A stretch of 64,000 bases of DNA from Blastococcus carthaginiensis (GCF_030731085.1 NZ_JASNFN010000014.1:104383-168382), one strand, 5' to 3'. Shown: positions 8,418 to 17,772, numbered from the stretch's first letter. Notes: generated from the letters alone by a model not told the origin. Numbers and translations: made by a program.

Positions 8418-10166
8418 TCAGCGAACGTGTGCCGTGCCCCTCACCGGAGCACCGCGCAGGAGGACCAGGGCCGCCACCGCGGCCAGCCCGGCCGTGACCG
8501 CGGCACCGGCGAACACTGTGTGCAGCTGGGTGAGCACCGCCGCCTCGGTGGCGGCGTCGTAGGCCGCGCAGTCGGCCGGGCTCGCGGGGCAGAGCTCCAT
8601 GGGGGTGCCGATCGCCGCCACCTCGGCGGTGAACCGGCGCAGCGCGACGGCGGTGAGCAGCGACAGCCCGGCCAGCATGCCGACGGTGCGCGCCACGACG
8701 GCCAGCGAGCTCGCGCTCCCGTGCACCCGCGGCGGGGTGACCGCCAGCAGCACCGCGTTCACCGGCGCGATGGCGAGCCCGAACCCGAGGCCCGCCGCGA
8801 CCAGGACGACGGTGGACCACGCGCCGTCCAGCGACCGCTCGTCCCACCCGGTCATCGCGACGAAGGCCGCCGCCGCCAGGGCCATCCCCGCCCCGGCCAC
8901 GACCCGGGGGGCCACCACCCGGCACAGCCAGCCCCCGGCCACCGCACCCACCGGCACGGCGACCAGCAGCCGCAGGAGCACCAGCGCTGCCCCCAGCTGG
9001 TCGCCCGGCGTCGTGGTCGCCCGGGCGAACAGCGGGACGTCGACGAGCGCGGCGACCAGCGCGGCACCCACGAACAGGTTGACCAGCAGCGCCCCCCACG
9101 CCCCGACCGGCCGGAGCGCCGCCAGCGGCAGCACCGGCTCCGCGGTGCGCCGCTCGTGCAGCACGAACAGGGCACCGGCGACGACGGCCAGCGGCAGGAG
9201 CACCCACCCGTGGGCGACCACCTGGCGGGCCGGGTCGGCGGCGGCGAACGCCCACACCAGGGCGCCCAGCGAGACGACGGCCAGCAGCGAGCCGACGACG
9301 TCCACCTCCCGTGCCAGCCGGCCGGATCCGCGCAGCGGCAGCACCGCGCCCGCGGGGTGCAGCAGGCTGCGTGCGACCAGGAGCACCGCCAGCAGGACGG
9401 TGGCCAGCAGCAGGGGCGCCGTCCACGCCGCGCCGTCGAGCAGCGGCACGTAGAGCAGGCCGAGGGTGACGTCCTCGGCGAGCGCGGGCGGCTCGGCGAG
9501 CAGCAGCCCCAGCGCGGTGACGGCCAGCGCGGCGAGCACCAGTGCGGCCGGATCCGGTCGCCTGACCCGCCCGGTGACGACGACGCCGGCGGCCAGTGCC
9601 ACCCCGAGCAGCAGGTTGAGCCAGAAGATCGCGCGCCAGTCAGCGACGGCGAGCACCGCCGCGCCGGCCAGCGGGCCGAGGACCGCACCCGCCTCCTGCA
9701 CGGCGCCCACGACGCCGAGCGGGACCGCCCGGCGCTCGGGTGGCCACCGGTCGGCGACCAGCGCGAGCGTGGCGGGCACCAGGCCACCCGCGCCGATCCC
9801 CTGCAGCCCGCGGCCGGCCACGGCGGGGCCCAGCGTCTCCGCCGTCGCCGTCAGCAGCGAGCCGAGGGCGAACAGCAGCAGGCAGCCGATGAGCACCGGT
9901 GCCCGCCCGCGCAGGTCGGCGAGCCGGCCCAGCAGCGGCAGCGTGGCGGTGTAGCCGAGCAGGAAGCCGCCGACGATGGGGGTCGCCTTCTGCAGCTCGT
10001 CCAGCCCCACCCCGATCCCGGTGAGGATGTCGGGCAGTGCCAGGACGACGACGTAGGTGTCGGCGGCCGTGACCAGCACGGCGAGGGTGGCGAGGACGAT
10101 CGCGGCGGCCCCGGGAACCGCCCGGGCGCCGGCCTCAGCCGGTGGCCGGTGCGGTGATCTCGACAT
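8418..10166 (-). CDS. MFS transporter, 14-helix DHA2 type, P55 (Rv1410c)-like
   Basis: A 582-residue membrane protein with about 14 hydrophobic segments. The N-terminal half has the MFS motifs: ADTYVVVLALPDI in helix 1, GRLADLRGRAPVLIG between helices 2 and 3, and the antiporter-type motif GAVQEAGAVLGPLAG in helix 5. The gene overlaps the end of an LprG-like lipoprotein gene by 32 bases. That pairing is the hallmark of the mycobacterial LprG-Rv1410c (P55) operon, which moves triacylglycerides and glycolipids to the cell surface. I infer a lipid-export role here, though a drug-efflux role typical of DHA2 pumps is not excluded. Start ATG 10166 is the first in frame; a later start is possible. 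Confidence 0.85.
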   Translation of the reverse strand: MSRSPHRPPAEAGARAVPGAAAIVLATLAVLVTAADTYVVVLALPDILTGIGVGLDELQKATPIVGGFLLGYTATLPLLGRLADLRGRAPVLIGCLLLFALGSLLTATAETLGPAVAGRGLQGIGAGGLVPATLALVADRWPPERRAVPLGVVGAVQEAGAVLGPLAGAAVLAVADWRAIFWLNLLLGVALAAGVVVTGRVRRPDPAALVLAALAVTALGLLLAEPPALAEDVTLGLLYVPLLDGAAWTAPLLLATVLLAVLLVARSLLHPAGAVLPLRGSGRLAREVDVVGSLLAVVSLGALVWAFAAADPARQVVAHGWVLLPLAVVAGALFVLHERRTAEPVLPLAALRPVGAWGALLVNLFVGAALVAALVDVPLFARATTTPGDQLGAALVLLRLLVAVPVGAVAGGWLCRVVAPRVVAGAGMALAAAAFVAMTGWDERSLDGAWSTVVLVAAGLGFGLAIAPVNAVLLAVTPPRVHGSASSLAVVARTVGMLAGLSLLTAVALRRFTAEVAAIGTPMELCPASPADCAAYDAATEAAVLTQLHTVFAGAAVTAGLAAVAALVLLRGAPVRGTAHVR

Positions 10167-10839
10167 CGGCCCCGAAGTCGCTGAGCTCGAGGGTGTAGGT
10201 GGCGTCGGTGCCGGCCTCGAAGAAGGGGCCGGTCAGCTCGGCGCGGCGCAGCTCACCGCCGTCGGTGGCGATGGAGAACCTGGCCTGCACGGGCTGGGAC
10301 GGGTCCTGGCTGGTGAGGATCTGCTGCACCAGGTCGCCGGGCAGCTCGGCGGTCACCTCGCGGACGACCGTGCCGTCCACCCGCCGCTCCTCCCCCAGCT
10401 CGGCCGACTCCGCCTCGACGAGCAGCTGCGAGATGCCGGTCTCTGGGTCGAGCAGCGCGCCGGGGTCACCGATGCCGAACTGCGCGGGGTCGATGACGCT
10501 GAAGCCGCTGGTGAAGGGCAGCTGGGCGTAGACGGTGCCGTCGACCGAGACGACCTCGAGGTCGAGGCTCGACCCGAGCGCCAGCACCTGCAGCGTCCCG
10601 TCGAAGGACGCCGGCCGGGCGATGTCGCCCTCCCCGCCCACCAGCACGGTGCCGCTGCTCGGCGCCCCCTCGCTGCCCAGCACGAAGTGCGCGCTCTCCG
10701 CCTCGTCGAGGGTCCGCTTGGCCCGCTCGAGCAGGGCGTCCGCCGACTCGGCGGGCTCGTCGGAACCGCAGGCGGCGAGCACCGGGCCGGCGAGCAGTGC
10801 CAGCGCGAGCAGCGGCACGGCGGTCCGGCGCAGCAGCAT
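10135..10839 (-). CDS. LprG/LppX-family lipoprotein
   Basis: A 234-residue lipoprotein: signal MLLRRTAVPLLALALLAGP, lipobox LAAC with Cys near residue 24. The mature part has the LppX_LprAFG features, with a helix rich in Ala/Glu (DALLERAKRTLDEAESAHF) followed by strands including DGTVYAQLPF and DPGALLDPETGISQLLVEA. The family folds as a half-barrel with a lipid-binding cavity. ATG 10839 is chosen over the upstream in-frame start because GGAGG lies 6 bases before it. It overlaps the P55-like MFS gene downstream, so the two are an operon and likely cooperate: the lipoprotein carries lipid substrates delivered by the transporter. Confidence 0.85.
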   Translation of the reverse strand: MLLRRTAVPLLALALLAGPVLAACGSDEPAESADALLERAKRTLDEAESAHFVLGSEGAPSSGTVLVGGEGDIARPASFDGTLQVLALGSSLDLEVVSVDGTVYAQLPFTSGFSVIDPAQFGIGDPGALLDPETGISQLLVEAESAELGEERRVDGTVVREVTAELPGDLVQQILTSQDPSQPVQARFSIATDGGELRRAELTGPFFEAGTDATYTLELSDFGADVEITAPATG

Positions 10840-10978
10840 GACGTCCTCCCGTCGCGGCGGGACTCCCCCGGCCGTCGCGGCGGACACTAGCGCGCCGATC
10901 TCCTCAGCCGGCGACGGCGCGGGCCTCGGCGCTCGCAGCGGCCTCCGGCCTGCTACTGGACGTCGCCGTCCACTCCGC

Positions 10979-12829
10979 TCACTTCGGCTTGGCCGACGCG
11001 GTGGACTCGTTGGTGGAGAGGGCGGCGACGAACGCCTCCTGGGGGACCTCGACGCGGCCGACCATCTTCATCCGCTTCTTGCCCTCCTTCTGCTTCTCCA
11101 GCAGCTTCCGCTTGCGGGTGATGTCACCGCCGTAACACTTGGCGAGGACGTCCTTGCGGATGGCGCGCACCGTCTCGCGGGCGATGACCCGGGAACCGAC
11201 GGCGGCCTGGATCGGCACCTCGAACTGCTGCCGCGGGATCAGCTCGCGGAGCTTGCCGGCCATCATCACGCCGTAGCTGTAGGCCTTGTCCTTGTGGACG
11301 ATCGCGCTGAACGCGTCGACGGCCTCGCCCTGCAGCAGGATGTCCACCTTGACCAGCGAGGACTCCTGCTCGCCGGCCTCCTGGTAGTCCAGCGAGGCGT
11401 AGCCGCGGGTGCGGGACTTCAGCGCGTCGAAGAAGTCGAAGATGATCTCGCCGAGCGGCAGCGTGTAGCGCAGCTCGACCCGGGACTCGCTCAGGTAGTC
11501 CATCCCGCCGAGCTGCCCGCGGCGGCCCTGGCAGAGCTCCATGATGGCGCCGGTGTAGTCGCTGGGCGCGATGACCGTGGCGTTGACGACCGGTTCGTAG
11601 ACCTTGTCGATCTTGCCCTCGGGCCAGTCGCTGGGGTTGGTCACCGTGTGCTCGGTGCCGTCCTCCATGATCACGCGGTAGACGACATTGGGCGCCGTCG
11701 AGATCAGGCTGATGCCCGCCTCGCGCTCCAGCCGCTCGCGCACGATCTCCAGGTGGAGCAGGCCCAGGAAGCCGACGCGGAAGCCGAAGCCCAGAGCCGC
11801 CGAGGTCTCCGGCTCGTAGACCAGCGCGGCGTCGTTGAGCAGCAGCTTGTCCAGCGCCTCGCGCAGCAGCGGGTACTCGCTGCCGTCGATCGGGTAGAGG
11901 CCGGAGTAGACCATCGGCTTGGGATCGCGGTACCCACCGATGGACTCCGTCGCGGGCTTGTGCTGCAGCGTGACCGTGTCGCCGACGCGGGACTGGCGGA
12001 CGTCCTTCACGCCGGTGATGAAGTAGCCGACCTCGCCGACGCCGAGGGAGCCGACCGGCTTGGGCTCGGGCGAGATGACGCCGATCTCCAGCAGCTCGTG
12101 CGTGGCGCCGGTGGACATCATCTTGATCTTCTCGCGGGCGGCGATGCGGCCGTCGACGACGCGGACGTAGGTGATGACGCCGCGGTAGATGTCGTAGACC
12201 GAGTCGAAGATCATCGCCCGCGCCGGCCCCTCGGCCTCGCCCGTCGGAGCGGGGATGTCGGTGACGATCCGGTCGAGCAGCTCGGGCACGCCCTCCCCGG
12301 TCTTGCCGCTGACCCGCATGACGTCGTCGGGGTCGCAGCCGATGATGTGCGCGATCTCCGCGGCGTACTTCTCCGGCTGGGCGGCCGGCAGGTCGATCTT
12401 GTTGAGCACCGGGATGATCGTGAGGTCGTTCTCCAGCGCCAGGTACAGGTTCGCCAGCGTCTGGGCCTCGATGCCCTGTGCCGCGTCGACCAGCAGCACC
12501 GCACCCTCGCAGGCGGCCAGCGACCGGGACACCTCGTAGGTGAAGTCGACGTGGCCCGGGGTGTCGATCATGTCGAGCACGAACTCGGTGCCGGTGTCCT
12601 CGCCGGTCCGCGGCGTCCACGGCAGACGGACGTTCTGCGCCTTGATGGTGATGCCGCGCTCGCGCTCGATGTCCATGCGATCGAGGTACTGGGCGCGCAT
12701 GTTCCGGCCCTCGACGATTCCGGTGACCTCGAGCATCCGGTCGGCCAGCGTCGACTTGCCGTGGTCGATGTGGGCGATGATGCAGAAGTTCCGGATGCGG
12801 GCCGGATCGGTGGCAGCAGGAGTCGTCAC
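10979..12829 (-). CDS. lepA: Elongation factor 4 (LepA), ribosome back-translocase
   Basis: LepA is a translational GTPase that remodels stalled or misplaced ribosomes. The product of 616 residues starts at GTG 12829. It shows G1 HIDHGKS (residues 20-26), G3 DTPGHVDF, G4 NKIDLP, the EF-G-like domains II, III and V, and the LepA-specific C-terminal domain ending near KRKLLEKQKEGKKRMKMVG, a conserved LepA signature. The open frame extends about 66 codons upstream of GTG 12829, but that part is arginine-rich shadow sequence. It is divergent from rpsT, the usual actinobacterial arrangement. Confidence 0.97.
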   Translation of the reverse strand: MTTPAATDPARIRNFCIIAHIDHGKSTLADRMLEVTGIVEGRNMRAQYLDRMDIERERGITIKAQNVRLPWTPRTGEDTGTEFVLDMIDTPGHVDFTYEVSRSLAACEGAVLLVDAAQGIEAQTLANLYLALENDLTIIPVLNKIDLPAAQPEKYAAEIAHIIGCDPDDVMRVSGKTGEGVPELLDRIVTDIPAPTGEAEGPARAMIFDSVYDIYRGVITYVRVVDGRIAAREKIKMMSTGATHELLEIGVISPEPKPVGSLGVGEVGYFITGVKDVRQSRVGDTVTLQHKPATESIGGYRDPKPMVYSGLYPIDGSEYPLLREALDKLLLNDAALVYEPETSAALGFGFRVGFLGLLHLEIVRERLEREAGISLISTAPNVVYRVIMEDGTEHTVTNPSDWPEGKIDKVYEPVVNATVIAPSDYTGAIMELCQGRRGQLGGMDYLSESRVELRYTLPLGEIIFDFFDALKSRTRGYASLDYQEAGEQESSLVKVDILLQGEAVDAFSAIVHKDKAYSYGVMMAGKLRELIPRQQFEVPIQAAVGSRVIARETVRAIRKDVLAKCYGGDITRKRKLLEKQKEGKKRMKMVGRVEVPQEAFVAALSTNESTASAKPK

Positions 12830-13039
12830 AGTGCCGCCATCGTCCCACGTCCGCGCCCCGGGTCGTAGGCGGGCGCGGTCGCCGGGTCGCACGAGGTGTG
12901 CGGGACGTCGCCGGACGGCGGGTTGGGGTGGCCGACGGGACGCTGGTATCTTTGCAGGCCGGTCCTGTGGCGCACGCCGCCCGGACGCACGAACGACTGT
13001 CAGAAGTACTCCCTCCTGTCGAGACACCGAGGCTCACGC

Positions 13040-13300
13040 GTGGCGAACATCAAGTCCCAGATGAAGCGGATCAAGACCAACGAGAAGGCGCGCCAGCGCA
13101 ACGTTGCCGTCAAGTCCGCCCTGAAGACGGCCGTCCGGCGGGTGCGCACCGCCGCCGAGTCGGGGGACGCCGCGGCTGCGACCGCTGCCTACCAGGCCGC
13201 CGCCAAGCAGCTGGACAAGGCCGCCAGCAAGGGCGTCATCCACAAGAACCAGGCCGCCAACCGCAAGTCGGGTCTGGCGAAGCTCACCGCCGATCTCTGA
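13040..13300 (+). CDS. rpsT: 30S ribosomal protein S20
   Basis: An 86-residue protein, start GTG 13040. It begins VANIKSQMKRIKTNEKARQR and has the three-helix S20 pattern with KSALKTAVRRV and the C-terminal HKNQAANRKSGLAKL. S20 binds 16S rRNA early in 30S assembly. It is divergent from lepA across 210 bases that must contain both promoters, and is followed by a hairpin terminator. Normal length for the family. Confidence 0.97.
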   Translation: MANIKSQMKRIKTNEKARQRNVAVKSALKTAVRRVRTAAESGDAAAATAAYQAAAKQLDKAASKGVIHKNQAANRKSGLAKLTADL

Positions 13301-13326
13301 CCGGCCCGCGCCCACCCGGGCGCGCT

Positions 13327-13370
13327 CGACGACGAGCCCCCTCCCCTCGCGGGGACGGGGGCTCGTCGCG
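13327..13370. terminator. Hairpin between rpsT and holA (convergent)
   Basis: The arms CGACGAGCCCCC (from 13330) and GGGGGCTCGTCG (to 13368) pair. An inner stem TCCCC/GGGGA extends the helix with a one-base bulge. It lies between convergent genes and has no T tract, so it may serve both strands. Confidence 0.75.
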
Positions 13371-13467
13371 TTCCAGCCCGCTGCCCTGACGGAGTGCCCG
13401 TGACCTCCCTCGGACGCCGCTTCCTCGTCCTGCACGGGGGCGCTCAGCCGGACGCGGCCGTACCGGT

Positions 13468-14469
13468 TCAGCGCCCGGCGCGCACCCGCCCGCGACCGGT
13501 CTCGGCGCGGATGGTGACGATGCGCCGGATGGCCCGCTCGAGCGCGTAGTCGGCGCTGGCCGCGACACCCTTGACGTCGGCGTTGAGGTCGGCGGCCACG
13601 CCGAGGGCCTGCTGCAGCCCCTCAATGCTCCAGCCGCGCGCCTGCGCCTGGGCCTTCTTGACCTTCCACGGCGGCATCTTGAGCGTGCGGGCGAGGTCAC
13701 CGGGGTTGCTGGAGCTCAGCGAGGCCACCCGCGCGGCGGTGCGGACCCCGTCGGCGATCGCGTCGGCGATGAGCACGTGGGCGATGCCGCGCTCCAGGGC
13801 CCAGCGCAGCATCTCGATGGAGCCGGCACGGTCACCGGTCAGCACGCGCTCGGCCACGGTGAACCCGGTGACCTCGGCCTGGCCGCGGTGGAACCGGGCG
13901 ACGTCGTCGGCGTCGATGCTGCCGCCGAAGTCGGAGACCAGCTGCCCGGCCGCGGCCGAGAGCGACCGCAGGTCGGCGCCGATCGCGTCGACGAGCGCCG
14001 TGACGGCGTCGGGGGTGATGCGACCGCCCAGCTGGCGCACCTCGTTGCGCACGAAGGCGATGCGGTCGCCGACGGAGGAGACCTTGGGGCACTCGTCGAC
14101 CGCGGCACCGGCGGCCTTGAACGCCTTGACCAGCGCCTCGTTCCGCTTGCCGCCGGAGTGCACGACGACCAGCGTCAGATCGGGGTCGGGCTCCTTGGCG
14201 TAGCCGGCGAGGGCGTCGGCCAGCGCGGTGGCCGCCTCCTGCACCCCGGTGACGACGACGAGCCGGTGACCGCCGAACAGGGACGGCGCCAGCACGTCGG
14301 CCAGCTCGCCGACCGGCAGGCCCATCGCGGCCAGCTCGTGCACCTCGCCGTCGGGGTGGCGGGCGAGCACCGCCCGGCGCACGGCCGCGACGGCGCGGGA
14401 GCGCAGCAGCTCCTCCTCGCCGATCACCACCCGGAGGCGCGACGTGGGCTCGACGGGGGCGGCAGGCAC
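13468..14469 (-). CDS. holA: DNA polymerase III subunit delta
   Basis: HolA is the clamp-loader subunit that opens the beta clamp. The 333-residue product has the N-terminal RecA-like fold without a functional P-loop (RLRVVIGEEELLRSRAV), the middle LVVVHSGGKRNEALVKAFK and the helical C-terminal collar domain (AHVLIADAIADGVRTAARV, LKMPPWKVKKAQAQARGW), as expected. Start GTG 14469 is the first codon of the open frame but its GGAGG overlaps the start too closely, so the true start may be a little downstream. It is downstream of comEC on the same strand. The comEC frame has no stop before it and overlaps this gene by 638 bases. Confidence 0.93.
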   Translation of the reverse strand: MPAAPVEPTSRLRVVIGEEELLRSRAVAAVRRAVLARHPDGEVHELAAMGLPVGELADVLAPSLFGGHRLVVVTGVQEAATALADALAGYAKEPDPDLTLVVVHSGGKRNEALVKAFKAAGAAVDECPKVSSVGDRIAFVRNEVRQLGGRITPDAVTALVDAIGADLRSLSAAAGQLVSDFGGSIDADDVARFHRGQAEVTGFTVAERVLTGDRAGSIEMLRWALERGIAHVLIADAIADGVRTAARVASLSSSNPGDLARTLKMPPWKVKKAQAQARGWSIEGLQQALGVAADLNADVKGVAASADYALERAIRRIVTIRAETGRGRVRAGR

Positions 14470-16906
14470 CTCCGCATGGTCCCACGCGGCACCGACGGTC
14501 CGTGGCGACCGCCCGGGCTGACGGGAGCGCGTCCGGGAGTGCGTCCGGGAGCCTGGAGCCGGGCGGTGCGGCCTGGCCGCCGGGGTCCGTGCCGCGCGCG
14601 GCGATCCCCCAGTCGCCGGCCGTGCCGACCACCGCGAGGTCGCCGTCCCGGTCGGTGCGGTGCACGCGGATGCCGGCGTCAGCCAGCCAGCCGAGCAGGC
14701 GCGGTGCCGGGTGCCCGTAGCCGTTGCCGGTCCCGACGGAGATCAGCGCACTTCGGGCCCCGGTGGCTGCGAGGAAGTCCGGGTCGGCGTCGCCGCTGCC
14801 GTGGTGCGGCACCTTGAGCACGTCGGCCCGCAGGTCGGCGCCGGTGCGCAGCAGGGCGGCCTCCTCGTCGGCGCCGATGTCGCCGGTGAGCAGCAGCCGT
14901 AGCCCGCCGACGGTCACCCGGGCGACCAGGGAGATCCCGTTGGGGTCGGCCGCCGCGGTGGCCCGGCGCGGGTCCGGTGCGAGCACCTCCACGCCGACCC
15001 CGGCCACGCTGCGGCGATTCCCCGGGACGAGGACCTCGCGCGTGCCGCCGGCCCGCCGGACGAGGGCGTCGACGCCCGGGGCGCGGTCGTCGGCCGGGGA
15101 CAGGGTGCCGGTGGCCACCACGCCCACCGTGCGGCCGTCGAGCGCGCCGGCGAGCCCGCCGACGTGGTCGGCGTCCAGGTGCGACAGCAGCACGAGGGGC
15201 AGCCCGTCGATGCCCAGCCGGTCGAGGCAGCGGTCGATCGGTGCCGGGTCCGGGCCGGCGTCGACGAGCACCCCCTGCCCGTCGCCGAGGGGGAGCACCA
15301 GCCCGTCGCCCTGCCCGACGTCGCAAGCCACGACCAGCGCCCCGTCCGGCGGCCAGCCGTCGAGGCCCTGGCGCAGCGGCCAGCCCACCACCACCAGCGC
15401 GACCAGGGCCGCCAGCGCGAGCGGCCGCACCCGCGGGAAGCGCCACAGCAGGCAACCGGCTCCCAGCAGGAGCACGGCGAGCAGCAGCGCCCCGACCGTG
15501 CCGGCCGGCCAGCCGGCGACGGCGTCCGGCGCCGCGGCGGCCCGCTGCGCCACGAGCACGATCCAGCGCACCGGCCACCCGGCGAGCCCGACCAGCGCGT
15601 CCCCGGCCCAGGGCAGCACCAGGCCGGCCGGGGCGGCGAGCAGCCCGAGGACCGTCGCCGCGGGCACCGCCGGCGCCGCAAGCAGGTTGGCCGGCAGCGA
15701 CACCAGGCTCACCGTGCCGGTCAGACCGGCGAGCACCGGGGCGGTCGCGAGCCCGGCGGCCGCGCTCACGGCCACGGCGTCGGCCGGCCACGCGGGCCAG
15801 CCGTGGCCGCGGAGCCGGCGTGCCCACGGCGGGGCCAGCAACACGATGGCCGCCGTCGCCACCACGGACAACGTGAACCCCGGGTCCCTCGCCAGCCCGG
15901 GCTCGACCAGGAGCAGCACGGTCACCGCCGCACCGAGCGCCGGCAGCGCCGCACGCGGCCGGCCGGAGGCGAGGGCGAGCAGCGTGACCGCGCCCATGGC
16001 GGCCGCCCGGAGCACGCTCGCGCTCGGCCGGGCCAGCACCACGAAGCCGACCAGCGCCAGCCCGCCCACCAGCGCCTGGCCCCGTCGGTCGACGGCGCGG
16101 CGCCGCAGCGGGCGGAGCACCCCGGCGACCACGATCGCCACGTTGGCGCCGGAGACGGCGGTCAGGTGGGCCAGGCCGGCCCGCTGGAACTCCTCGTCCA
16201 GCACCGGGTCCATCCGGCTGGTGTCGCCGACCACCAGCCCCGGCAGCAGTCCACCCGCCCGGTCGTCGAGCACCCGCTCCGAGGCGGCACCCAGGGAGTG
16301 CCGGAGGTCGCCCGCCACGCGCTGGACCGTCCCCGGTCCGCCGACCGGTTCCGGCGGGCCGCGTGCGGACAGCACCGCCACCACGTCGTCGCCGACCCCG
16401 GGCAGCCCGAGGCCGGCGCGCACCCGCAGCTGCTGCCCGGGCAGCCGACCGGCCCAGCCCTCGGCGTCCGCGAACACCAGGACCGCGTCGTCCAGGTGGT
16501 GCACGGTGCCGCCGTCGAGGAGCTCCGTGACATCGGCCTCGAGGAGCACGCGCGGCCCACCGGCGCCGCCCGCCAGCACCCGGGGATCGCCGCGCACGGT
16601 GAGGACGACCTCCGCCTCCCGGCCCGCCTCGGCCGCCGCCTGCAGCGGGGAGGCCTCCCGGGCGGCTTCCCGCACGGCCGCGGTGCCGGAGCCGACCGCG
16701 ACCCCGGCCAGGACGACGAGCGCGACGGTCGCCGCCGGGCCCCGGGTGCGCGCGAGGAGCGCCGCCGCACCGAGCGCGGCCCCCGCGATCAGCGCCAGCG
16801 CGGACCACCGCAGCAGGGGCGCCACCAGGCCCGTACCCCACACGGCACCCGCGAGCGGCCAGAGCCGCAGGTCCAGCACCCGCCGGCGGTCCGGCCCGGT
16901 GCTCAC
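13832..16906 (-). CDS. comEC: ComEC/Rec2 DNA-uptake channel with metallo-beta-lactamase domain; frame runs into holA
   Basis: ComEC forms the inner-membrane channel for transforming DNA. Start GTG 16906 overlaps the comEA stop (GTGA). The N-terminal part has hydrophobic helices and an OB-like soluble segment. The central Competence domain contains HLTAVSGANVAIVV, the family signature. The C-terminal metallo-beta-lactamase-like domain has LLSHLDADHVGGLAGAL, LLLTGDIGADEE and VLKVPHHGSGDAD. Family similarity ends near GDWGIAARG, about position 14590, after roughly 770 residues. No stop codon occurs in this frame until TGA at 13832, so the formal ORF adds about 250 arginine/proline-rich residues read out of frame through holA. 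Either the extension is real but nonconserved, or a small indel removed a stop near 14480. Confidence 0.85.
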   Translation of the reverse strand: MSTGPDRRRVLDLRLWPLAGAVWGTGLVAPLLRWSALALIAGAALGAAALLARTRGPAATVALVVLAGVAVGSGTAAVREAAREASPLQAAAEAGREAEVVLTVRGDPRVLAGGAGGPRVLLEADVTELLDGGTVHHLDDAVLVFADAEGWAGRLPGQQLRVRAGLGLPGVGDDVVAVLSARGPPEPVGGPGTVQRVAGDLRHSLGAASERVLDDRAGGLLPGLVVGDTSRMDPVLDEEFQRAGLAHLTAVSGANVAIVVAGVLRPLRRRAVDRRGQALVGGLALVGFVVLARPSASVLRAAAMGAVTLLALASGRPRAALPALGAAVTVLLLVEPGLARDPGFTLSVVATAAIVLLAPPWARRLRGHGWPAWPADAVAVSAAAGLATAPVLAGLTGTVSLVSLPANLLAAPAVPAATVLGLLAAPAGLVLPWAGDALVGLAGWPVRWIVLVAQRAAAAPDAVAGWPAGTVGALLLAVLLLGAGCLLWRFPRVRPLALAALVALVVVGWPLRQGLDGWPPDGALVVACDVGQGDGLVLPLGDGQGVLVDAGPDPAPIDRCLDRLGIDGLPLVLLSHLDADHVGGLAGALDGRTVGVVATGTLSPADDRAPGVDALVRRAGGTREVLVPGNRRSVAGVGVEVLAPDPRRATAAADPNGISLVARVTVGGLRLLLTGDIGADEEAALLRTGADLRADVLKVPHHGSGDADPDFLAATGARSALISVGTGNGYGHPAPRLLGWLADAGIRVHRTDRDGDLAVVGTAGDWGIAARGTDPGGQAAPPGSRLPDALPDALPSARAVATDRRCRVGPCGGACRPRRAHVAPPGGDRRGGAAALPRRRGRAPGGARPPPRRRGARAGRDGPAGRRAGRRAGAVPVRRSPARRRHRGAGGGHRAGRRPRRLRQGARPRSDAGRRALRRQAERGAGQGVQGRRCRGRRVPQGLLRRRPHRLRAQRGAPAGRSHHPRRRHGARRRDRRRPAVALGRGRAAGLRLRRQHRRRRRRPVPPRPGRGHRVHRGRARADR

Positions 16907-17772
16907 ACCCGCACCAGCTCGGCGAGCTCCGCGGCCTTGGCCGGGCCGATGCCCGGCACCTCGTCGAGCTCCTCGACGCTGCCGAAGGCCCCGGTGCGCG
17001 TGCGGTGGTCGACGATCCGCTGGGCCAGGACCGGCCCGATGCCCGGGAGCGCGTCGAGCTCCGCGACCCCGGCGGTGTTCAGGTCCACGCGGCCCCCGGC
17101 ACCCGCCGCACCGGGGGCCGCGGCCGTCTGCGGTCCCCCAGCCACCGCACCGGGCACCCCGACCGCGATCTGCTGCCCGTCGGAGAGGGGCGCGGCCAGG
17201 TTCACCGAGGCGGGATCGGCGTCGGGCAGCAGCCCGCCGACGGCTGCGATCGCGTCCGCGACCCGCGCGCCGGCGGGCAACGTCACCAGACCGGGCCGCG
17301 CCACCTGCCCGACCACGGCGACCACCACGGCCGAGGACGTACGGGCCGGCTCCCCCGCCGGCGGCCCGGTGGGGGCGGGAGTGCCCGGCGCGGCCGTCAC
17401 GGGCGCGGGCGCCGCCGCCGGTTCCACCCGCGGCCGGTCCGCCCACGTCCAGGCCAGCAGGAGCAGGACCGCCACGACGGCAGCCGCCCAGACGGCCCGG
17501 CCGCCCATGCGGCCGGCGTCCCAGCGCGGCGTCGAGCCCGGTGCGCGGTGCCGTCCTCCCCCGGCCGGCCGGTCCCGCGGGAGATCGGGGTCCACCGGCA
17601 CGGTGATCCGGTCGTCGGCCGGCCACCCGGGCCCGTCCTCGTCGTCGGGCAGCCAGCCGCCCGGGGCCGGCCGGGGCTCGGCCAGGACGGCGCGCAGCCG
17701 GGCGCGGATGACGTCGGCGTCGTCGTCGCGGCGGGCAAGGAGGCGCACCCCGGCGACGCTAGGGAGCCCCAC
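16903..17772 (-). CDS. comEA: ComEA-like DNA-binding protein with SLBB and helix-hairpin-helix domains
   Basis: A 289-residue membrane-anchored protein. About 90 cytoplasmic residues come first, with a single transmembrane helix near residues 91-110 (AVWAAAVVAVLLLLAW). A Pro/Ala-rich linker and an SLBB-type domain follow (VVVAVVGQVARPGLVTLPAGARV). The C-terminus has two helix-hairpin-helix motifs, VDLNTAGVAELDALPGIGP and EVPGIGPAKAAEL, that bind DNA without sequence preference. ComEA captures incoming DNA and hands it to ComEC, whose gene follows with a 4-base overlap. Presence of both argues for a competence-like uptake apparatus, though no comF or pilus genes are visible here. Confidence 0.92.
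   Translation of the reverse strand: MGLPSVAGVRLLARRDDDADVIRARLRAVLAEPRPAPGGWLPDDEDGPGWPADDRITVPVDPDLPRDRPAGGGRHRAPGSTPRWDAGRMGGRAVWAAAVVAVLLLLAWTWADRPRVEPAAAPAPVTAAPGTPAPTGPPAGEPARTSSAVVVAVVGQVARPGLVTLPAGARVADAIAAVGGLLPDADPASVNLAAPLSDGQQIAVGVPGAVAGGPQTAAAPGAAGAGGRVDLNTAGVAELDALPGIGPVLAQRIVDHRTRTGAFGSVEELDEVPGIGPAKAAELAELVRV

Noticed and set aside
14724..17606. 960-codon plus-strand frame opposite comEC/comEA
   Set aside because: Ser/Arg/Pro-rich antisense shadow; the minus strand encodes clear ComEC and ComEA.
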